From Nannochloropsis oceanica (lineage: Eukaryota > Sar > Eustigmatophyceae > Eustigmatales > Monodopsidaceae), in the NCBI GenBank assembly GCA_004519485.1, contig CP038134.1, positions 1,214,674 to 1,278,673 on the forward strand: 64,000 nt of DNA, written 5' to 3'. The translations under genes and the position numbers were made by a program. Under the pieces are notes generated by a model, which worked only from the letters and a program-made list of their open reading frames with translations, did no database searches and was not told the origin of the DNA. Below, piece by piece: positions 34,570-45,621 of this stretch. The number at the start of each line of letters is the position of its first letter. Within the stretch, counting starts at the first letter, position 1.

Positions 34570-36453
34570 ATGATAATGTCGTCGACCCAACCTTCCTCGT
34601 ATTCATCCCCGGCAACCGGCACAAGCCTAGGCGTCTCAATTGTAGGCTATGAAGCGGCGCTAAGACGGGAGATGGAGCGCATGGCCACAGGAGAGTGTAA
34701 ATTTTCCGTTGTCCTCAGCAGCCCGCGCTCTCTTGCGGCGTGCTTGCATGTGGGGCTCACACCAGAGGACCTCCGACCCGTCAGTCGATGTGAGTACGAC
34801 GAATGTCACCTATTTCTACCCCGCGTGACTTCCTCGCCAAAACATTTGTCGTCCTCGTCTACGTCCCCACGATCCTCCTCACCTACGATGAAAATGCTGC
34901 CACCGGAAGCGCAGGACAAGATTTACGCTCATTACAAGACACGACTTTTCGAAAAGGTGAACCTTATAAAAGAGCAACGCCGACAAATGATTATGAAGGC
35001 GCGGGGGGAGGAGGGGTACAATTTCTTGCTGCTTGATGATGATGATGATGAAGGCGGTACCAACACTGCTCAAGCGCATGGTGCTGGCAGCCTCGATCCA
35101 ACAGCTCTGTCTCGAACCCGAGCCTCTCCACGAAACATCCGTCCCCACGGCAAAGGCGGCGGGGAGGATGACAAGGAGCCACACGATATGGAAGCCCGCG
35201 CCGCATATTTGAAGTCTGCCATGATGGAAATGGAGGTACGAAGGATCGAAGCTGTGAAAAAGCGCCAGGAAAAGGAGTTTTCAAGGATGGTGGAGGGTGA
35301 GAAACGGACTATTTTGTTGCAGCAGAAGCTGTTGGCGGCATCAGAGGAGGAAATGGCCAGGAAGAAGGCACACGAGAAAGAAGTGGCATGGCATCGCAAA
35401 ATTGAATTCCAAAAGAAGCAGGAACGGGACCGGGAGGTGCAGCGACAAATGGAAGAGGAGCAGAAGCGTCGGAGGGAAATAGCTCGAAAGGACGGGGCAC
35501 TCAAGGACAAGTTGACGGCTGAGGCCCGGGCGGCAGAGCGAATACGACGCCATAAAGCTGTCCTTCGCGAAGAAGAGCGCCGTGCCAAGCTCGAGGTCTT
35601 GCGGCAGCGTACAGAAGAGATTCTAAAAGACCAGGAACGGCGAGGAGAGGCCCAACGCCGCGAGATTGAGGCGCGCGAGGCCAGAGTCAAGGCCCAGGTG
35701 ATGGCGAAGAAGGAAGCAAAAGCTAATGAGATCCAGACTGCACGGAACAAAGCTGAAAAACGAATTCAAGGTGCGTTGCTCAGAAATCATGCGATCCAAG
35801 AGGCCAAACGCAAAGCTTACCAAGCAAGAGCAGCCGAGGCTGCTGCCCGCGCGGAGCAGAATCACGTGGAGCTGTTGGAGGCAGCGGCCAAAGCGGCCGA
35901 GGGGCGCAAGGCCAAGCAAGCCAAGGCGGACGAGCGCTATCAATGTGCTGTACAAGGACTGCAAGATCGTATACAGAAAACGTTGACTCGGGCAGAGAAT
36001 CGCGCACATTTCTACGCTAAGGTGGCAGCAGAGCGAGCACAAGCCACGCTGTTAATGCGAGTGGAGAAGGAGCTGAGGCAGAAAGATAAGGAGGAGAACG
36101 TCAAAAGGATACAGCGGAAGGAAGAGTATGAAAAATCGTGTTTGTTGGCAAGGCAGGAGGCGGACACGGCGCGGTACGAGGAAATCAAGCGAGAGAGGGC
36201 GTACTTATTAGAGCAACGAAAAGCGACTGCGCAGGAGACAATGATAAGGAAGCATCGTCTGCGAGAGGCCATGGAGGAAATGAAGATTAAAAATCGATTC
36301 TGGGTTGAGGGGGTGGGGGGAGACGGAGGAGAGGAAAGACGAAAGGGTGGCAAGCCCCATGAGACAAGCTCGGTCGGAGGGGGAAGGGGAAGAGGGAGAG
36401 AACGAGGAAGTAAGGACGGAGGTGGAGGCCGCCCTGCGTCGGCCATGGTGTAA
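34570..36453 (+). CDS. Long coiled-coil protein
   Basis: This single-exon gene encodes 627 residues from the ATG at 34570. In-frame ATGs at 34486 and 34576 are alternatives. The N-terminal 60 residues include SSPRSLAACLHVGLTPEDLR, a motif common at the start of long coiled-coil proteins of protists. From about residue 120 to 590 the sequence is almost pure Arg/Lys/Glu/Ala/Gln heptad-like helix (for example EREVQRQMEEEQKRRREIAR-type composition), a very long coiled coil broken by a short Asp run near residue 155. A basic Gly-rich tail ends the protein. The composition resembles cytoskeletal or centriolar proteins, but that role is only an inference. Related coiled-coil proteins are often linked to cilia, which this type of alga usually lacks. 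Confidence 0.8.
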   Translation: MIMSSTQPSSYSSPATGTSLGVSIVGYEAALRREMERMATGECKFSVVLSSPRSLAACLHVGLTPEDLRPVSRCEYDECHLFLPRVTSSPKHLSSSSTSPRSSSPTMKMLPPEAQDKIYAHYKTRLFEKVNLIKEQRRQMIMKARGEEGYNFLLLDDDDDEGGTNTAQAHGAGSLDPTALSRTRASPRNIRPHGKGGGEDDKEPHDMEARAAYLKSAMMEMEVRRIEAVKKRQEKEFSRMVEGEKRTILLQQKLLAASEEEMARKKAHEKEVAWHRKIEFQKKQERDREVQRQMEEEQKRRREIARKDGALKDKLTAEARAAERIRRHKAVLREEERRAKLEVLRQRTEEILKDQERRGEAQRREIEAREARVKAQVMAKKEAKANEIQTARNKAEKRIQGALLRNHAIQEAKRKAYQARAAEAAARAEQNHVELLEAAAKAAEGRKAKQAKADERYQCAVQGLQDRIQKTLTRAENRAHFYAKVAAERAQATLLMRVEKELRQKDKEENVKRIQRKEEYEKSCLLARQEADTARYEEIKRERAYLLEQRKATAQETMIRKHRLREAMEEMKIKNRFWVEGVGGDGGEERRKGGKPHETSSVGGGRGRGRERGSKDGGGGRPASAMV

Positions 36454-37020
36454 GACAAATTACTGAGGCAATGGCACGCTAAATCAGGACGAGAAAAGTC
36501 AGTAAGGAACCACATCACTACATGTTCGCAGGGAAAATGGCGGCCAGGGGTGATGCAGTTGCACATGGCAGACCAAGAGATGCGCTGAAAAGGGCGAAGA
36601 AAGGCAAGCAAGTGGAAAAAGAAAGTGTAAATCGGAAGAGCAAGCATAAGGAAACCTTTCTACAATGCGATGGGGATCATTTTCCTACAGTTTTGGTGCT
36701 TTATTGCCTCCTTTCCGAGGAGCGCATTTAGGTCTCTCTGTCTCCGTGTTTCCGCTTCCCCCTCTCTCTTCGATTGCTGCCTCACAGACAAATCTTTTTG
36801 GAGGAAAATTTCCTACCGGTGACTATTTCACTCTTGGTATCCCCCCCCCCCTATATTATGTCATCTAAGGTCTTCTCTTATCTTTCTTCAAAATTTCCGC
36901 AATAAGACTTCACTCCATTCCGCCCCGCGCCTCGAATCTCCTCTCCCGTCCAACCAATCAAGGGCGCTGTAATTCTCCCTATCTCCCTCCCTTCATCGCC
37001 TCTTTCTCTCTCCATCTTTT
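36454..37020. other. Convergent 3' intergenic region
   Basis: These 567 bp lie between two converging stop codons. They include a C-homopolymer near 36841-36850 and CT-rich sequence towards the minus-strand gene. No gene is visible. Confidence 0.45.
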
Positions 37021-38316
37021 TTACTCCACCGCCAAGCACTCCTTCGATTCTTCTATCAACCCTCCTTCCAACCCTCCCTCCCTTTCCTTTAACCGCTGCA
37101 TTTGCAGCTCAAACGTTTCCCCCAATTTTTTCATCCCTCCCTCCCTGCCTGCATCCTTCTCCTCCTCCTGCTGCTGCGCCATCTCCTGCTCCACCTTCTT
37201 CGACCTCTCTTCCTGCTTTCCTTCAGAAATCCCTGCTGTCGGTGAGGTCCATGCTTTCATCGCAAGCAGCGCTAGCAGCGACGAGGACAAGGACTTCAAG
37301 GGCGTTGAAAGTGAAACGGACGCCTCCGATTCCTCATCGTCTATCTTCATCCTTCCCCCTCCCTCCTTCGTGTCTCCCTCCTCCCCTTCTTTCTTCTCCT
37401 CTCCCGCTACCATCGCGATCCCTACTTCATCTGCCACGCTATCCTTGCCCCCTGTTCCGCCCTGAACGTCCTCGACCTCTCCTTCCTCGTCCTTTCCGAC
37501 TGACCTCCTTTCCATCGCCATCAGCTCGGCTCGAACGATTGCTGCTTCGTCCCCGCACAGACAAGGGCATAATCGATTGCAACTACAATTTATCACACAC
37601 AACACTACCAGGAACATCGCCACAATAGCAATGACCAGAAAAGTGGAGGAGAGAAAGTCGTGTATAACTTTGTGACGGACGCCCCCCTGGTTTGGTGAGA
37701 GGCGGAGGAGGCGGGAAGGGGAGGGGAGGGCGTCGGAGACCGTCCCTTTTCGGGAGAAAGGCAAGGAAGCGATTTGAGGGATGGGTGAGTGTGTGGGTGA
37801 GGAGAAGATAAGATAAGATGAGTGATACTGGTTTTGAAGGAGAAGGGAGGGAGAGATTGAGGGCTGGAAGAAGGGAGGTAGAAACGGAGAAAGTGGTGCA
37901 GAGCAGAGAGTGCGTGGAAAAGGCAATGATGCCGGTCAACGCATAGCAACGATCAGAAATATATACGAAAGAGCTGTGCAAATGGGAGATGCAGACGGGC
38001 CTCAAGTGATTGCGTCACAAACTCCCTCATACCTCAAGGAGACAGCAGCCCATTCCACATTGAGAGTACCGCATCACATCCTCCGCCAGGCAGGCTTTCC
38101 CTTCCATATATCTATAGGCACAGCTACCTCCCTCCCACCTCTATTTGCTGATCGACTCAACGCACCAATTATTTTCTCGTCGACTTTGTAAATGTTTGAA
38201 CCTGTACGCGCGGACGTAGCCACAGAGTTGGTAATGCCGACATTGCTGGCGGTGAGGGTGGTGGCCAGGCACAGCAGGAGGAGCAGGCTCGTGGGTGGTA
38301 GCACCCATTGGGCCAT
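37021..38316 (-). CDS. Small type I membrane protein with juxtamembrane Cys cluster
   Basis: No family is recognised. Two exons, 38128-38316 and 37021-37686, join in phase 0 across a 441 bp intron and give 284 residues. The first exon begins MAQWVLPPTSLLLLLCLATT, a clear signal peptide, followed by a short lumenal or extracellular segment of about 70 residues. The second exon holds one strong transmembrane helix (FLVIAIVAMFLVVLCVI) directly followed by NCSCNRLCPCLCGDE. That is six cysteines within about a dozen residues on the cytoplasmic side, suitable for palmitoylation or metal binding. The rest is a highly charged Glu/Lys/Gly tail with a predicted coiled coil at the end (QEMAQQQEEEKDAGREGG). 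The topology is inferred from the order of signal peptide and membrane segment. Confidence 0.72.
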
Positions 38317-39295
38317 GGTACCGGCAAGGTGGCGTAGGGCGGGATGCGAAGAGCCTTGAGGAGGATGTTTTACTGTGATAATCACGTTGGGTGGGGGGAA
38401 AGGGCGAAGATCAAAAACAGTGGATAATGATAAAATCATGAGTTACGCACGAGAAAGAATGCATTGCAATTTGCACGCCGCGCAAGGCCAGCTGAAAGCA
38501 ACAAATCTGCCGAATTGCGAAACACAACCATCACCACAAGCATGTTCCAACAGGGGGTGTGAACGAAACATACATAGTTCTTCGCGCTTTGCGTTATTAT
38601 TATTTTGGAGAAGGCCCCCTTATCATCTTGCTCGCCCGTGTGGTACGATAAAAGCTTCATTTCAGTGGCGTCTGGGGGGATGGAGCCTGTACCAGGTACA
38701 GCACAGCATTCGCTGTCTTCTGAGTGCCGGGAACCACGAGATGTGTACCGGGAGGCATGTACAGTGACTGAGGATTTCGCCTCTCCTTCGCCCCAGCAAC
38801 TGCCTGACTCGTTACTGGTAGATGATCAATCAAAACGAAGCCCTCTGAAAAACTCACACCTCCATCCATCCCCAGACACCCATGGCCCAACAATCTCCCC
38901 GCCCACTGCCTACACACATTTGCCTATTGATGCCTTAACCAGCGTGGGGTTTAGCGGCCACGGGCGATGGTGGGGTGGGCGTCGAGTCTGAAAGCAAAAT
39001 GCTGTAGCAGAAAGGAAGCACGACGCCGGAACAAAGAAGGCGAAGACTCTCAACAGACGCCGCACTCTACCCACACTGCTGTCTGCTGATCTGCACATGC
39101 ACATCCTGCTTGCACGGGCGCAAATGCCGGGCGTCTGGGCTATGCCGCCCGGACTTCATTATCCCACCACCCACCCACATGCTCATGTTCCCGCCACCTC
39201 CTCCCCCCTTCTCCCCCCCCTCATGCTATGCACACAGGCCTCGACCCCATTCCCGCGACAACCGCCTGTCCTCCAAATCCTAATCCTGCATAATC
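38317..39295. promoter_or_regulatory. Divergent intergenic region (membrane protein/CUL1)
   Basis: These 979 bp lie between divergent start codons and should hold both promoters. No ORF looks real, and I identify no specific element. Confidence 0.45.
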
Positions 39296-42200
39296 ATGGC
39301 GGGTGCGCCTCCCCCCAACCCGGTGACGATCGAAGAAGGGTGGGAAAAGGAGATTCTGCCCAAGGCCATCCTGCCCCTTGAAAAAATTTTGAACGAGGGG
39401 TTGCAGGACCGGCAGAAACGCGATCTCTTCGGGCCGAGGGAGTACGTGCACATATACACGTACGTCAGGAGGGAGCGAGAGGGAGAGGACGGAGGACGGG
39501 GGGGGCACGGAAGTGGGAGGAGGGGAAACGAAACCTGAGGAGCGGAGCGTGGCGAGGTCTGTCCGACTTTTTATTTTTTTTCTGACCCTCCCTACTTCCC
39601 TTCCTCCTCCCCTTCCTCCTCGTGCCCTCTCTCCACCACGCCCATGACAGCATCTGCTACAACATGTGCACGCAGCGCAACCCGTTCAACTGGTCTGAGC
39701 AGCTCTATGCGAAGCACAACGAGGTATGCGCCGAGGAGGGAGGGAGGGAGGGAGGGAAGGAGGGAGAGAGGGAAGGAGGGAGGGCGGGAAAGAAGGAGAG
39801 AGGAAAGACGAAGGCAATGAAGGAGTGCAAGATGATTCAGGAAGACTAGCTTTGGCTCGTCATCGACGCTCTGCCTAAATCCATCTTGTCCCTACATCCC
39901 GCATAATGCAACACAACACAATAATCCACCCACCCCCCTCCCTCCCCTCCCTCCCTCTTTCCTTAGACCATATCCAACTACCTGACGCAGACCGTCCTCC
40001 CGTCCCTTAGGGACCACCACAGCGAGTTCCTCCTCGTCGAGGTCAAGCGTCGATGGGAGAATCACAAAATCATGAACGAGTGGATGCGGAAGTTCTTTAT
40101 GTACCTGGTCCGTACCTCCCTCCCTCCCTCACTCCCTTCCTCCCTTCCTCCAGAATAAGGACACACACTCATATGCTTCCCCCCCCGCCCCCTCCCTCCA
40201 TCCCTGCCTCCCTTGCGTCCTGCGACAGGACCGGTACTACGTGAAGCACAACTCCCTGCCCTCCCTCCATGTGTCTGGCATCAAGTTCTTCAAGGAGCAG
40301 GTAGGTAGGTAGGGAGGGAGGGAGGAGCTGGAGGGAAGGGATTGGCGAGGAAAGAAAGGAGCCCCGTTTGTGTCTCAGAAGCTGCTGCTTCCTCTTGGCT
40401 CCACTAACTTTCTGTCACTGACCCCCTTCCTCCCTCCCTCCCTCCCTCCCTCCTTCCCTGCTCTTTCTCAGGTGTACGATGTAGTCAAAGGGGACGTGGT
40501 GCGGGCCATGCTCGCGATGATTAACCTGGAGCGTGAGGTAGGTTGGGAGGAAGGGAGGAAGGGAGGGAGGAAAGGGGGGAGTCACCAAACACGAACATCA
40601 TCATCTAAACGACCCACCTTTCTCTTCCTCCCTCCCTCCCTCCCTCCCTCCCTCCCTCCCTCCCTCCCTCCCTCAGGGCCAGGTCATCGAGCGTGCCTTG
40701 ATGAGAAGCTGCGTTGAAATCTTCGAGACCATGGGCGATCAGAAAGAGTGGTAGGTGGCACCTCCCTCCCTCCCTCCCTCCTTCCTTCCTTCCCTCCTTT
40801 TCTGCCTCCCTCCCTCCCTCGTTCCGACACTCTTCGGCCTGCTTTGTTGCTCCCTTGCTGTCGAAAATCAAAGAGAACACGACTAACCCCATCCCACCCC
40901 TCTCCTTCCTCCCTCTTCCCCTCCCTCCCTCCCTCCCTCCCTCCCTCCCTCCCTCCCTTCCCCCCTCCCTCCCTTTCTCCCGCCAGCTACAAGGAAGACC
41001 TGGAAGAGACGCTCCTCTCCGACACCCGTGAATACTACGCACGCAAGTCGCAGGAGTGGATCGAAACGGACTCCACCCCCGCCTACCTCCTCAAAGTGCG
41101 CCCCCATCCCTCCCCCCCTCCCTTCCTCCCTCCCTCCCTCCCTCCTTCTTGTCGTTCCTGAGACTGTAATCTTTGTTCCCGGTCGCTAAGTCCCCTCCTT
41201 CTCTCCCCCTTGCCTCCCCCCCCTCCCTCCCTGCTCGTCGATGCAGGCGGAAGCCGCCCTAGATGAGGAGCGGGCCCGCGTCTTTAATTATCTCAATGGA
41301 GAGACGGAGGATAAGCTCCTCAAGGTAGGGAGGGACATTAGGGAGGAATAATAGGGAGGGATATTAGGGGGGGACATTAGGGGGGGATATTAGGGAGGGA
41401 AAGAGAACAGAGGGGAGGTTTTCTTCTCTCATGATTCTGCCAAGGGCGCGACTAAGCATGCAGGAATATCACGCTCATCCCTCCCTCCTTCCCCCCCTCC
41501 CTCCCTCCTTCGTTGCCTGGGCAGGTGGTGATGGAGGAGTTGTTGGAGAAGCAGGAGACGACGCTGCTGGAGCGGGAGGGGAGCGGGTGTGCCATGCTCC
41601 TCGCTAATGACAAATACGATGGTAGGGAGGGAGGGACGGAGGGTGGGAAGGAGGGATGGAGGGAAGGAAGGAGGGAGGGAAGGAGGTCCGAATCGCGCTT
41701 CACCCCCCCCAACCCACCCACCCTCCCCTCCCTCCTTTCTCCCTCCCTCCCTCCCTTCCTCCCTCTAGACCTCTCGCGGATGTACCGCCTCTTCTCCCGA
41801 GTCCCTAACGGCTTGCTGCCAATGGCCAAGATCGTGCAGGCCCATATCGAGCACATGGGTGGCGAGGTCATCAACCAACGCGAGGCCCGCATCAATGTAT
41901 GTCCTCCCTCCCTCCCTCCCTCCCTTCCTCCCGCCTTCGCTCTCCTTGTCCACGCACCTTTTTCTTCCCCCCTTGGACCTGACATTAAAAACCTCCCCTC
42001 GACTCCGACCTCCCAACCCCGATAGGAGGAGGGTGAGAAGGACTCCAACCAAGACCCGAACTTTGTCAAGGTAAGCCAGCCCTCCCTCCCTCCCTCCCTC
42101 CCTCCCTCCCTCCCTCCCTCCCTGTCCATCCAGCGCCCCCCTCCCCCCCTTGCGAGGTACCTCCATCTCACTCTGCCCTCCCTCCCTCCCTCCCTCCCTT

Positions 42201-45200
42201 CCTTCCCCCAAGGCCCTCCTGTCCCTGCACGACAAGTGCGTGGGCGTGGTGAACGCCCAATTCGAAAAGAATTCCCTCTTCCACAAGGCGCTCAAGGAGG
42301 CCTTCGTCGAGTTTGTGAACAAGGTACGTCTTCCCTCCCTCTCTCCCTCCCTCCCTCCCTCCTTTCCTCCCTCCTTCCCCTCCCCTCGTCCTTCCTCCCC
42401 TCCTTATTCTTTTGTCTCGCTTCCTTTGCCCGGCTTCCATTCATTCTCCCTCCGTCCCTCCGTCCCTCCGTCCCTCCCTTCCGCAGGACGTGGGCAAGTA
42501 CAAGAACGCGGACCTGCTGTCCTCCTTCTGTGACCGGGTGCTTAAGAAGGGCGGGGAGAAGCTCAGCGACACCGAGGTGGAGGATCACTTGGAAAAGGTA
42601 GGGGTGGGAGGAGGGTGGGAGGGTGGCGGTGGCGGACGGCAAATCTCCTCCCTCATGCGTCTCATGTCCCGAGAACTCTTACTTTATCCGTTATCCTGCT
42701 CACCAACGCCCCCTTCCTCCCTCCCTCACCACCTCCCTTTCCAGGTGGTGAATCTGTTCACTTACCTGACGGACAAGGATCTCTTTGCCGAGATCTACCG
42801 CAACCAGCTCGCCAAGCGCCTGCTCAACGCACGGTACGCCCCTCCCTCCCTCCCTCCCTCCCTCCCTCCCTCCCTCCCTCCTTCACCGACGCCAACTTTT
42901 TTTCTCCCGCCCTCCCCCCCCCTCTGCCTCCCTCCCTCGCTGTTCCAGGTCCTCATCGGACGATTGGGAGAAGCTGATGATCGGGAAGCTCAAGCATCGG
43001 TGCGGCGCGCAGTTCACGGGCAAGGTAGGGAGGGAGGGAGGAAGGGAGGGAGGGAAGAGCTGCATGAGGCTGTCAATCTTCCAGAGGAATCCCTCGGGTT
43101 TTTTCTTATCTCTTTTTCCTTCCTTGTCTCCCTCCCTCCCTCCCTCCCTCCCTCCCTCCTTCCCTCCCTAGATGGAAGGGATGTTGAACGACCTGGCCGT
43201 CGGCGTCGACCACCAGAAGGAGTTTCTCGAGCACCTCAAGGTACGATCTTCCTCCTTCCTTTTCTCCCTTCCTCTCTCCCTCCCTCCCTCCCCCCTCAAA
43301 ACAAGTCAAAGCCATCCGGCTTCTGCAGACCTCACCTTCAACCCCTGGACCTAACTCAACATGGACTCACCTCCCTCCCTCCCTCCCTCCCTCCCTCCCT
43401 CCCTTCCCCCCTCAGAGCAAATCATCCAGCGCCGGGGCGGCCTCGGCGGGCGTCTCTCCCCTCGGGCCTGGGAGCAAGATGGCACCCGAGGATTTCTCAG
43501 TCAAGGTCCTGACCACGGGCTACTGGCCATCATATCAGCAGGTAGGGAGGGAGGGAGGGAGGGACGAAGGGAGGGAGGGAGGGAAGAGTCTCTGAATGTA
43601 ACTTTCCCCCCCCTACACTTCCCTCCTCCCCACCCCCCGCCCACCCACACGCACCTCCTCGCTCTCACCTGCCTCCCAAACTCTTACATCCACCCACCCT
43701 CCGCGCAACACACCCACCCACCCACATATCCGCCCATCCATCCACCCGCCCACCCACACGCACCCTACACACTTGCAGATGGACGTCCGACTCCCCGATG
43801 AGATGCTGCGCTGCACCCAGGTACCTCCCTCCTTCCCTCCCTCCCTCCTTCCCTCCCCCTTCAATCACCCCTTCCCCCCGTCCCTCCATCCCTCCCTCTT
43901 CCCCTCCGCAGGCATTTAGGGCATGGTATGACCTCAAGAACCAGCGGCGGCGCCTGGCCTGGCAGCACGCCTTGGGCTCGGCCACCCTTCGCGCCAAATT
44001 TGGCGCGAAGACGTACGACTTGCAGACCAACACGTTGCAGGTAGAGAGGGAAGGAGGGGAAGGAAGGAGGGGAAGGAAGGAGGGATGGAGAGTCGATCGA
44101 AGTTGAGAAGTAGAATCTAATCAATATGTCCATCCATCCCGCCCTCCCTCGGTACCTCCTTCCCTCCGTCCCTCCCTTCCAGGCCGTGCTCCTCCTCTCC
44201 TTCCAGTCCGAGGGCGAGTCACTGGATTTCTCCACCCTGAAAGAACGCCTGAACGTGCCCGTGGAACAGATGAAGCCCCTCCTCCACTCTCTGTCCTGCG
44301 GCAAGTACAAGGTATGACGCTAGATGGGGAGGGAGCGAGGGAAGGCGGGAGGAATTGACTCGGGCTCGTCTCTCCTGAAATGATAGCTCTTATTGAATTG
44401 CACGGGATTTGGTCACGAAACTTTGGACTCTGGTAGGAATGACGACCCTCCTGCCCTCCCCTCCCTCCCTCCCTCCCTCCCCCCTTCTCCTCAGGTGCTG
44501 AGGAAGTCCCCCGCCTCGGACAAGATCAAAGAGACGGACTCCTTCGCGGTCCACACCGGCTTCTCCTGCCCCCAGCGCGTCATCCGCATCCCCATGGCCA
44601 CGATCGAAGAGAGCCACAACCCCAACAGGGTCGAGGTAGGGAGGGAGGGAGGGAGGGAGGGAGGGAGGGTACCGTAGGAGTAGCAGTCTGCTTTTTCCGT
44701 GTAGTGCTGGCCACGGAAGACTTCGGGCGCGAGGTAGTAGGCGTTGCCCGTGCACTGGGTCATGAAGCTGAGGGAGGGAGGGAGGGAGGGAGGGAGGGAA
44801 GGAAGGAGGGAGGACACAGGAGGTGCCTGCAAAGTTTTCCTGGGCTTGGCTTTGGTTACCATCCCTTGTTCTCTCCTTTCACTCTCTCATTCTCATCCTC
44901 ATTTCCCCTTGACTCTCATGTTTCTTTATCACTCTTGTTGTTATAGGAGGATCGCTCCATCGCCATCGAGGCCGCCATCGTCCGCATCATGAAGGCCCGC
45001 AAGGTACGTCATACTCCCTCCCTTCCTCCCTCCCTCCCTCCCTGCCTCCACCCCTTTCGCTTCCTCTATTCTGCGAGGCTTCCTGTCTGATTTCTCTCTC
45101 GCTCAGACACACCCTTCTCTCGCCATCTTCATGACCCTTTTTCCTTCCTCGGACTTTTCCCCCAACCACCTTCCAAACTCCCTCCCACCTCCTCTCCTCC

Positions 45201-45621
45201 CCTCCCTCCCTCTCGCCCTCCCTCCCCAGGTCCTGACCCACCAGCAGCTCACCTCCGAGGTGCTTTCCCAGCTAGCCTTCTTCCGACCCAGTCCCAAGGT
45301 GGTGAAGCAACGTATCCACGCCCTCATCGACCGGTACGTCAAATCAAGTCACTCGGGGAGGGGGATGCTTTTCGGGATCAAGGGATAAGTGGGGGGAGTC
45401 TTCGAATTACTCCGATTTTCGAAAGTTGGTAAATCAAAGTCTATCCGCCCTCGCTGATGGATTGAAAGGGAAGGAGGGTTGGAGGGTTGGAGGGAAGGAG
45501 GAACGGGAGGCAATTTACTCACTTCTTTCCCCCCCGTCCATTTTTCCTCCATTCCTCCCGAATAAATAGGGAGTACCTGGAGCGAGACGAGAACCCAAAT
45601 CAGTACAAGTACTTGGCGTAG
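39296..45621 (+). CDS. CUL1: Cullin-1, SCF ubiquitin ligase scaffold (24 exons)
   Basis: This is the scaffold of SCF-type E3 ubiquitin ligases, binding SKP1/F-box adaptors at its N-terminus and the RING protein RBX1 at its C-terminus. Exons: 39296-39459, 39651-39723, 39967-40107, 40229-40300, 40472-40537, 40677-40750, 40987-41095, 41247-41324, 41525-41621, 41769-41896, 42026-42070, 42213-42323, 42487-42597, 42745-42833, 42949-43024, 43172-43240, 43416-43541, 43779-43820, 43912-44040, 44183-44311, 44495-44635, 44947-45003, 45230-45333, 45570-45621. They give 760 residues, the normal cullin length. Plant-CUL1-like blocks include ICYNMCTQRNPF, RYYVKHNSLPSL and DLSRMYRLFSRV. The cullin-homology core has YLTDKDLFAEIYRNQLAKRL and LTTGYWPSYQQ. 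The neddylation motif is IVRIMKARKVLTHQQL and the end is REYLERDENPNQYKYLA. Many introns start GTAGGGAGGG and end CCCTCCCTCAG. Intron 21 contains an antisense kinase exon. Confidence 0.96.
41335..41392 (+). repeat. 13-bp TTAGGG-like tandem repeat in CUL1 intron 8
   Basis: Five copies of a 13 bp unit (consensus ATATTAGGGGGGG) start at about 41335, 41348, 41361, 41374 and 41387. Four of them include TTAGGG, the telomere hexamer of many eukaryotes. Confidence 0.8.
44673..44767 (-). pseudogene. Orphan protein-kinase exon, antisense in CUL1 intron 21
   Basis: On the minus strand a 95 bp segment has all the signs of an exon: an acceptor (CCCTCCCTCAG) just before it and a donor (GTACCC) just after. 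Its open frame reads FMTQCTGNAYYLAPEVFRGQ, then HYTEKADCYSYG. This is the end of a kinase activation segment (TGNxYYLAPEV, the APE motif) plus the start of helix F (Asp followed by CYSYG, equivalent to DVYSFG), most like tyrosine-kinase-like (TKL) kinases. No other kinase exon lies nearby in this orientation, so it cannot make a kinase by itself. It is a duplicated and relocated exon, or a remnant of a nested gene. Confidence 0.72.

Noticed and set aside
35070-35750. 226-residue minus-strand ORF
   Set aside because: It is the Ser/Arg shadow of the coiled-coil gene on the plus strand.
40620-40676. Regular short repeats that could be mistaken for a CRISPR array
   Set aside because: They are simple CCCT microsatellites without unique spacers, in a eukaryotic intron.
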